A stretch of DNA of 64,000 nt. Source: Zychaea mexicana (Eukaryota > Mucoromycota > Mucoromycetes > Mucorales > Lichtheimiaceae). This document shows, in pieces, positions 56,424-64,000 of the stretch. The notes under the pieces are model-generated. The model was not told where the DNA came from and did no database searches. It saw nothing but the letters and a program-made list of their open reading frames with translations. Location: positions 186,001-250,000 of the forward strand of contig NW_026516726.1 in NCBI RefSeq assembly GCF_025766255.1, read 5' to 3'. The position numbers and the translations under genes are program-made. Numbering within the stretch: position 1 is the stretch's first letter; each line of letters starts with the position of its first letter.

Positions 56424-59400
56424 GTTCCTGTTCCCATGTAAGCGAAAGGAAGGAAGAGTATTAGTCTCACTGGCCCGGCGCTGGTTTCCAAAATTAAAAG
56501 TATATCTTGTGTGTTATTGGCTGCTTGTAATTACACTTTTGGCTTTCATTACCATGCATACGCTACAGCAAGACCGGCAGGAGAAAATCTTTAAGGCCCA
56601 TCTCTTATGCTGAGTTATCATACACATTCATCCCTTCAAGTTCTGTGAAGGAAGCTCCAGAGCAAAAGTTAAAAGCACAAACTACGAGCTGAAGTGAGCA
56701 CGAAGAGGATAAATATGTGACAACAATTTTGATTACTTACTGGTTCGACGACCGCTGTAGATATTAGGCGGCGCTTACAGCTTGAGCATTATAGCAGATG
56801 CCTTAATGTAGCAGTGCTACCTCAGGTCACACTATACCACGGTGTAATTTCAAGAGCCAACAGAAGCAAAAACCTGTACTTCCAAATTAATAAGGGAATT
56901 GCAGACCTATGTCCTCTGTGTGTAGATGTGGATCCGTTGGATATCCAGAATACACATAAGTATTTATCCTAAAAAACCTTTAAGCGATGCATTAGTAGAG
57001 CGCCTTCAAGTTTGATAAAACATTATCTCCTAATATCCCAACTCTTTATAGAGAAAAAGCCAACATGTACTGTTCTTATTATCGACAGGCTGAAGATCTG
57101 AGCCTACATAATCGCCAGCAAAAAGAAACCTGCAGCATCATCATGTACTTTTAAAAGACGTTTGCATATTACGAAAATAAGTATTCGACTGTGACCCACC
57201 ATTTGAAAGGAAAAAAACTCTGGGTCTATATGAGAAACATTCATTCAATTACTGAGTAAGAACGCCACAGTTGGCTTGATTAAGTCCCGAAAATCCACAT
57301 AAGATACACAAGGGGCGCATGTCAATAATATCGTACCGTGATGAACAAAAAACTATTGTAGAACGTGAATGTCATGGAATTTTTATTTAGAAAATCATCG
57401 GCATGCCAAAATAAAATATCGCCAAGCAGATTACTATATATATCGGATTGCGGTAATATTGGACGACAAAACCTTATGCCAAATTGTAGGGCCCCTGTCG
57501 TCCGGTTTAGCAGAATATTAATATTACTGGTAACTGCGCCCGTCATTCTAAAAAGTGTTTAACGTCGATCGCTCTATGATAACGAGCAGATACCATTGTA
57601 TGCGTGACTTTTTGTGCACCCTGATATATAACTGATTCCGATCTCTTTCTCTTGTAATCACTTTACGATATGATTACTTCGTTCTTCAATAGGGGCGGCT
57701 GTGCAATCAAAGGCATCAGATCAAGATTGATTTGCTTTTGCAAAATTATACCAGCACGTACAAGACTGACGAGTGCTTATCTAATGAATAGAAGGCAGCG
57801 ACTTCACATGATATCATGAAGGATAAGATTTACTTTGAAAGAATTTGATACTACTGTTGAAGAGCATAGATAATAGTGCGAGTGCGGGCAAGGATAATGT
57901 AATCTCCACCAGAAAGGTGTTTACGTATTATAAAAGCTGGAAGATGTATCATTAAATCACCAGTACTGTGCCGTGCAGATATGTAGACCTGCTCCAATAG
58001 TAGAAAGGATGTGCTTTATAATCTGTGCTAGGTATCCAGTTGGTACCTGCCTTGCAATAAGTGCTAAATAACTAATGAGAGCTCATATACTTACGCAAAT
58101 GCACATTGTACGCCACGAGCTTTTGCGTATAATTTTCTAATGACGTCTTGTTCTTTGATAGACTGGCTTGTTTAAAGAAGACGCAAGTAGAATAACAGGC
58201 CAAAATATATGGCACCCATTGTCACAGTAACCTTTTAATCTGTAGAAGATCAGGCAACAGTACAGTAACAAAAGCCTATTAGGTGGAACATCGTCATTCG
58301 TACAAATGTAGAGCATGTGAGCCACTACAGAGAAATTTACTTAATGACGTACGGGAAGGTTGAATCTTGTGAGTTTCCTTATTTGACCAGCTTATTATAC
58401 TTCATAGTTAACCGCCTTTTATCAGTGATGCTGGTGAATGAGCTTTCCATCTTTTCTGGCCGTATAGTCCTCCATAAACGCCATTACCCTCACTTCCTGC
58501 AGTTCAAATATACTCTAACAGAACGAACAACTCAAGCTTTGTTGTACAGATATCCATCGATAGCTACGCGGCAGAAAGTCCAGGAGTCTCTGAACGGGTT
58601 TGTCACAGTACATCTCTAGAATACTCTGCGATACCGAGGAAAAAAGTATGCTATCCAGCATATATTTGTTCGAAAGGGGGTTACACTATACATAATAAGT
58701 CAAAAGCACGCTGTTGAAGATTAGTTTACAGGGTATTATCTTTGGTATATGATACTGTCAGAAGCATGTGTTAATGATTGATGACTTGCACATCTCAAAA
58801 GCTTCAAATTCCCGTTTGTTGTCGTTTCTTGCCGTTTGTGATCTTTTGAACACCTAAACCGACCTTTCAAAGCACTAATAGGTCCCAAAAGGCCCGCACG
58901 GTAATTTGAGATTTTAAATCTAGGCTATCATATTATGCCGAAGGTGAAAGTAGTTACGATGACGAAGAAGAGGAGTTGGATGTTGGTTTGGCGTTTCACC
59001 AAGGTGTCTACTGTATGTATCTTGGCTTCGTTATAAAGGCGATATCGATTCTAAAGTCTGGCCTTTTGTCGCCAAACTTTTTAGAGGAATGAACATCAAA
59101 GTGAGATACTTTTGCTATTAAATCTTAGGAACCTTAAGATATTTACAGCTCTCAAGTGGTAAGAAGAATCTGCTGCTTTCACCGACCGCCACAACCAACA
59201 TCGAACCCTGTCTGGTACGGAAAGCATCAGCCGCCAATCTTCGGGCCGGTAGTCTGACATGAATTGCGCCTTGCTATATTACGAGTTAGGACTTTCCGAA
59301 GCCGTCAATCTAACAAATAATAGTGCCAACGGCGCAAAGGATTTCTGAAGCGTGGGGTAGAGGCGCCCACGATGCTGGAGGAAACATCGTCAACCGAAAG

Positions 59401-60671
59401 CTCAAAATCATGAGAATATAGTAATAAAAGTGGCAGCTTTCATCATACATATGAAGTACAAATAATTACTTTGCGCATCGATTCCTCCGAGGCATAATCT
59501 GATATATATATTAAGGTGCATCAGGCTTTAAGGTAAGCATTCTGGAGATGGATTGTCCGGGCGGAAGGGTCTACAGTGTAAACAGCGGCGTGCATTGCAG
59601 GACTTCATACCGATCCTCGAGCCGTATACCGCACTCGTTCATACCTTTCATCCACCGTTGATGCTATTATCAAAAGGGAAAATTCAATAAAGTCCATAGG
59701 AAATATGTAGAGGCGTCAAACGCCCACTTTATTGCCATTTTGCAGCATTAACACGTCTGAAGAGTCTCTGTTAAGTTACTACATTGAAGAAAGCTCTGCC
59801 ACCAGCTTTTCAAGGAAGATAAAACAAAGCATTAATAGGAACATCTTCTGTAAATAATTGATCCCTTATTATCGCCTTCTTTTTATACACACGCCAATAC
59901 ACATCATAATTAATATGTTGTCGACTGTCAGCTTCAGCTATAAATACAGCGACAAATAAAAAACAACTTCTTTTGCTACGGCTTGATCATTGTGCAATTT
60001 TATTTTGCCACGTCATTCAGACACTGTGGTAGCTAAGCTAGCTTGAACTTTTAAGATGTATAAACTCGACAGTTGCATGACTCTAAATAAACAATGTCCC
60101 TGGACAGATAAGCACAATATGCACATGTTCGCAAAGCACTAGGGGAAACAAAAGGTATGGCAAATAATAGTATGATAAAACATGGAAGATAAAGTCTAAT
60201 CAAGAGGTGAGCTTGTGTAACAAAGCATCGATACAGTATTACTGATGCGCCAGCAACATCACCTGTATATACATGCTTATCATAATGAATCATCCTGATC
60301 TCTTGCTAGTGGCAGGGGGCTATGTATAAGCGAACATACAGTAAGGTGCTTCTAGAAGGGATAAGATGAAGGAGAAAATGAAGAAGCAATACAAATAAAA
60401 AACTAAAGCAAAGATAAGATAGGACGATGCTGAAATTGATGGTCACTTGGCAATGAACAAAACCAAAGAGAAACAGTAATAGCTCTTGAGATTAAATACA
60501 GTACGTACCGTGCCTCATCAGTTACGTGCTTTCTGTGGGTGGTCGTCAAAGTGCCTTAAAAGGCAAGGAAACCTTTTTTTTTGTACCCGCTTCCTCCAAC
60601 TTTAAACTTTTTTTTTTGTTCCCTTTGCCTTTCCCCTTTCCTCTTTCGCTCCTCCTCATTCATATTACAAA
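56424..60671. other. Gene-poor AT-rich interval
   Basis: About 4.2 kb with no supported gene. The left end carries the RhoGEF promoter and the right end the phosphotransferase promoter. A 100-codon frame at 58317-58619 has no motif and AT-rich codons. Near 58930-59090 the plus strand translates EGESSYDDEEEELDVGLAFH before a stop, perhaps a relic of a coding sequence. No transposon ends or structured RNA genes were recognised by eye. Confidence 0.5.
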
Positions 60672-62500
60672 ATGTCCATCTGGAAATTCAGAAATTGGGT
60701 CATCGATCCGGATTTCCCGCGGCAAGAGCAACTCGAAAATCTTCGCTACTACAAGTATGCAGCAACTGACAAGTCGTTATTGACGAAATATGTGCTTCGG
60801 CACTACTGGAACTGGGCAGTGACACTGTTTCCGACATGGATGGCGTATGTGTATACAGGCTTTTATCTTTAACCACATATGCTACACCCTACATGCTTCT
60901 GCTTCTGCTACTGATATAGAAAAGATGTATTGTTATATCATAGACCGAATCTTATTACACTGACTGGCCTTGTCCTGATGATGTTCAGCGTGGCTGTTAT
61001 TCTTACGTATGTACCTGACTTACTATACTCGGACGAAACGCCGCGCTGGATCTACTTTTGCTTCGCAGCAAGTCTTTGGCTGTACAGCACACTCGACAAT
61101 GTGGACGGAAAGCAGGCAAGAAGAACCGGAACATCGTCACCGTTGGGAGAATTGTTCGACCATGGATGCGACGCGATCAACTGCACATTTGTAGCGCTGC
61201 TTCAAGCTGCAGCTCTCGGATTGGGCCATAGTGGCGATGCGGGTATTTTACTACTGGTGACGGTCGTCGGATTCTACTTGTCGACAGCCGAAGAATACTA
61301 CACCGGCGTGCTCTACTTGGGCATCGTGAACGGACCGACGGAAGGCATTCTTGTGTCATGTCTCGCTTTCGTTTGGTCAGGGATCTTTGGCACGTATTAT
61401 CAATCCATGTCCATTGTTTACACAAACACCAGAGTCATGCACAACAAAGAAGCAGGCGGTAGCTAACACAAACTGCATCATCACCGCCCCGTGTTTGTTT
61501 TCTCTGTTTTTGCAGGTGCGGCATCGTGGCACATCCCTCTGCGCGACATCTCGTTGCTGAGTGGGATTGCAGAGTACTTGCCTGAAAATGCAAACTTTGC
61601 AAAGGTCTTCGTCTGGGGTATGGTATTCTTCTTTCTGACTACCCATTTGCCATTCTGGTAAGAAATCGCTGATACGTTTTTGTGTGCGTGCTGGATTATC
61701 ACGGGAAATCTGATTTTGCCATGGAAACGGAATAGCATCCACTCGATTTACAGTGCCTCCAGCTCCGAACCTGTGAAACGTCGTCTAGCCATCTTTGTCA
61801 ATGTCTTGTATCCCATCGTTCTCTACACTGCTGCCGTGTCCCTCTGGATGTGGTCGCCGTACTCAATCATCTTTGATCAGGAGCACTACATTCTCTTCTC
61901 GCTCGCCGCCGGCATCATGTTTGGCATGATGGCATCGAATATCATATTGGCCCATCTGACCTTATCACCGTTCCCTTCATTCACTGGAATTCTCGGATCG
62001 CTGTGGCTGATGGCACTCCTTGTTGGCATTGTGCCATCCATTCTTGGAAAGTACGTGTGTGGCGTGCTTTAAAAGCATAGAAAAGCTTAATACTGACTTG
62101 AATTTTCATCATATCGGATATGACAGACGCATCCTTGCCCCTGAGGCCGAACACTTGGCGATTTGGATCTACTGTATCATTGCGGTGGTCGTATACAGTA
62201 TTTGGGCATCTATGGTGATCGATGGCTTTTGCCGGTTCTTGGGAATACGCTGTCTCGTGATAAGTCATGCTGAACAACGGCCAGTGCCCTCATCGTCATC
62301 CACTTTGCCAGGTTTGTTTTATTGGATAAATGAAGCGCAAGGGTACAATGTGCAAAAGAGAGGTTTTACTTAAAGCAACGGTGATGTATGTAGAACAAGC
62401 CCAGGAGCAAGACTCCTTGTTGCAGGCCCAAGAAGAGGGAGCTGGAAGCAGCAGCAACAACAACAGCAGAAACGGAGGACCCTCTTATAGCACGTTTTAA
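60672..62500 (+). CDS. Choline/ethanolamine phosphotransferase (CPT1/EPT1 family)
   Basis: An ER/Golgi membrane enzyme of the Kennedy pathway that transfers phosphocholine or phosphoethanolamine from the CDP form to diacylglycerol. Six exons (60672-60844, 60944-61458, 61516-61657, 61736-62050, 62127-62311, 62394-62500) sum to 1437 nt, 478 aa. The exon 1-2 join gives FPTWMAPNLITLTGL, conserved in the family. The CDP-alcohol phosphatidyltransferase motif DG-x2-AR-x8-G-x3-D-x3-D is intact as DGKQARRTGTSSPLGELFDH followed by GCD. Seven or more further hydrophobic helices follow. The hydrophilic tail (QAQEQDSLLQAQEEG, then Ser/Asn repeats) is longer than usual. Choline versus ethanolamine preference cannot be read from the sequence. 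Confidence 0.94.
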
Positions 62501-62724
62501 GCACGGCCCTGAAAGTTCGATCTGTTTATTATGTTTTTCTAGAAAACAGAGATACCTCTAAAAAGTACCCCCGGTAACTAACAAAACCGCTATATATTTA
62601 TACAACCTACCACTATCATATTTCTCGAGCGAATACATACATATTCATTAATTTGAGAATGGGCGAATATATCTGTACGTCAGATAAGCACTATTTCTAA
62701 GTCTGTTCCCATTTCTAGAGATAA

Positions 62725-62988
62725 GTGAAGAAAATGCTGGGTGTCTCTTCGTCATCGTCATCTTCAGCGTCAACATTGTCATTTTTGCCCGCATATTCGT
62801 ACTTTGCTGGCGTACTGAAAGAGAAGACGATAAGGCAAAGTGATTTGCATCCGTATCTTTTGGGTACGCTTCATGACAAACGGTGGCAGCTGTTGCTACA
62901 GTTGCATACAGCTTTTCTGGGATCTATGCCGTCTGCGACCTGCTTGTCAAGCGGAAACTTTGAGCTTGTTTGCCCGTTTACGTTATAG
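62725..62988 (+). CDS. Hypothetical small protein (87 codons)
   Basis: An open frame starting MKKMLGVSSSSSSSASTL with a Ser run, then a helical-looking part (LLGTLHDKRWQLLLQLHTAF). GC content is a little higher than around it. No family is recognised, there is no splice support, and it lies just 225 nt after the phosphotransferase stop, so it may be chance sequence or part of a transcribed 3' region. Confidence 0.25.
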   Translation: MKKMLGVSSSSSSSASTLSFLPAYSYFAGVLKEKTIRQSDLHPYLLGTLHDKRWQLLLQLHTAFLGSMPSATCLSSGNFELVCPFTL

Positions 62989-63635
62989 AATTGCCACGGC
63001 GATTACTTAAGGTTTCGGGTTTAGAGTTTCCAATTGATGAGCTTGGATGTATATGGGACTCTCTTCTTCTTCTCCACCACCTCTAATTTTGGATTGTTTT
63101 ATTTGTTGGGTATTTTATACTTCTTGAGTGCTGATGTATATGTACCTGTATTCGAGAGATAACACTAAAGGTCATGATCGAGATTTGATGTGTACTTGCC
63201 GCTCTAATTACTATTTGTTTTGCTGAGATGTAATTTCCAATCAAAAGCTTGAGTCGCGACTCAAACTTTCTAGGCAGTGTCTTTTCCGCCTTTCCAAACG
63301 ATTCGGTAAAGTCAATCACTCTATCGACATTGTAGCAAGAACAAAGTTTGCTTCGAAATCTCAGAAAACAATATCTTCACTAACAGTTTTTGAGAAGTGA
63401 TTTAGTGCTGTTGAAATAAAGGTGACGACGACACTACTATGCTAACACTGACTGTAATACAAGAGATACTTTTATATTTGAATAGGCAAAGGTACTTTCG
63501 TTACAGTGACCCATTAAAAAAGGTTTATTTTTTTGGCAAGTACTTTTTATATTGACCAACAAATCTCAAATACACATCCGTTCCATTGTTCAGCAGCGTG
63601 AACGTTTTCCGCGCACTGGTTGGGGGCGCCTGCAG
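62989..63635. other. Intergenic near right edge
   Basis: About 650 nt of AT-rich DNA. A 78-codon minus-strand frame at 63083-63319 (starting MIDFTESFGKAEKTLPRKFE) looks partly protein-like but has no family. It may be a fragment. Nothing else was seen. Confidence 0.4.
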
Positions 63636-63992
63636 TCACTTTACGAAATGCATTTCGCCTTGAAACTGAATTCCGTACTCTGCCTGGAGATCCTTGCATC
63701 GGTACCTATACATTGCCCAGCAGAACGGTTTTATCTGGTCCTTTGTGCCGTTGGGACATGCTTTAGTCGGGTGCAGGACGTCATCATACTGGGGCAGCCA
63801 GCAAAAATAACATGTACCATTAGACAGGTTTCGCACGGCTTTGAATTGGCAGTCTGCTACACTATGTTCTGTGCTGAGGCACGCGAAACACAGATTTCTT
63901 CCACCTGAACAACACTTGTGGCCGTTTGATTTTTCCAGCGCTTGTTTAGCCAAAACCAAGTCATTCATGCAATATGTGCCAAAGATATCCAA
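63636..63992 (-). CDS. Partial CCHC zinc-knuckle protein at window edge
   Basis: The C-terminal part of a gene that continues beyond the window. It has two zinc-knuckle-like arrays: CFACLSTEHSVADC, an exact C-x2-C-x4-H-x4-C, and CYFCWLPQYDDVLHPTKAC, a C-x2-C-x9-H-x4-C variant. Another Cys pair (HKCCSGG) precedes them. The frame ends GIQFQGEMHFVK at the stop. Such knuckles bind single-stranded nucleic acid and are common in retroelement Gag proteins and in Cys-rich tails of repetitive fungal helicase-like genes. Which of these applies needs the missing part. The Met at 63992 may be internal rather than the start. Confidence 0.5.
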   Translation of the reverse strand: MDIFGTYCMNDLVLAKQALEKSNGHKCCSGGRNLCFACLSTEHSVADCQFKAVRNLSNGTCYFCWLPQYDDVLHPTKACPNGTKDQIKPFCWAMYRYRCKDLQAEYGIQFQGEMHFVK

Positions 63993-64000
63993 AAGGTCCT

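Noticed and set aside
5728..60671. tRNA or rRNA genes in the gene-poor intervals
   Set aside because: I looked for T-loop-like GGTTCGA words with a paired acceptor stem and found no convincing case by eye. A tRNAscan or Rfam scan would be decisive.
1..64000. CRISPR arrays, bacterial operons, riboswitches
   Set aside because: The content is eukaryotic and intron-rich, and no regularly spaced short repeats were seen.

Overview
The window is nuclear DNA from a filamentous fungus, most likely an early-diverging one of the Mucoromycota/Mucorales type. The evidence is intron-rich genes with short GT-AG introns, moderate AT content, poly-Gln and poly-Asn rich regulators, a CSL (CBF1/RBP-J) factor, and fungal families such as ERT1/AcuK, Rom2, Mcd4, Tvp23 and Zn2Cys6 regulators. 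There is no bacterial operon structure, CRISPR array or plasmid-type sequence. The genus was inferred from gene content only; no database was searched.

Layout. 0.9-5.7 kb: an SLC18-like MFS transporter and a mitochondrial carrier, both on the minus strand. 5.7-9.8 kb: gene-poor AT-rich DNA with a roughly 90-bp tandem repeat near 8.8 kb. 9.8-13.6 kb (plus): TVP23 and an ERT1/Rds2/AcuK-like gluconeogenesis regulator. 14.0-24.1 kb (minus): APC3/CDC27, an unknown charged protein, calcipressin (RCAN), DNA ligase I and ribosomal protein uL2. 24.1-31 kb: gene-poor, with decayed coding-like stretches, hairpins and two weak gene candidates. 31-36 kb: an O-methyltransferase, a small coiled-coil protein (possibly Mediator Med30) and Mcd4/PIG-N. 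36.9-43.4 kb: a Zn2Cys6 factor whose zinc cluster is completed by a 7-nt microexon, then a KHDC4/BLOM7-like KH splicing protein. 44.1-56.4 kb: a Myb-like pseudogene, a signal-peptide/single-TM protein, CSL, ARPC4 and a Rom2-like DEP-DH-PH-CNH RhoGEF. 56.4-60.7 kb: gene-poor. 60.7-62.5 kb: a choline/ethanolamine phosphotransferase. The right edge cuts a CCHC zinc-knuckle protein.

The genes are mostly independent housekeeping genes. Loose functional themes are the cell cycle and DNA (APC3, ligase I), calcium/calcineurin and Rho signalling to wall and actin (RCAN, Rom2, ARPC4, the single-TM protein), and GPI/phospholipid synthesis (Mcd4, CPT/EPT). I rebuilt exon models by hand. For most genes the summed exon lengths are divisible by three and the splice joins restore family motifs. 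No clearly new multi-gene system was seen. The most interesting signals are gene-structure features: the 7-nt zinc-cluster microexon, start codons split off in 3-4 nt coding exons, a GC-AG intron in mcd4, a Myb pseudogene with visible lesions, and paired hairpins.
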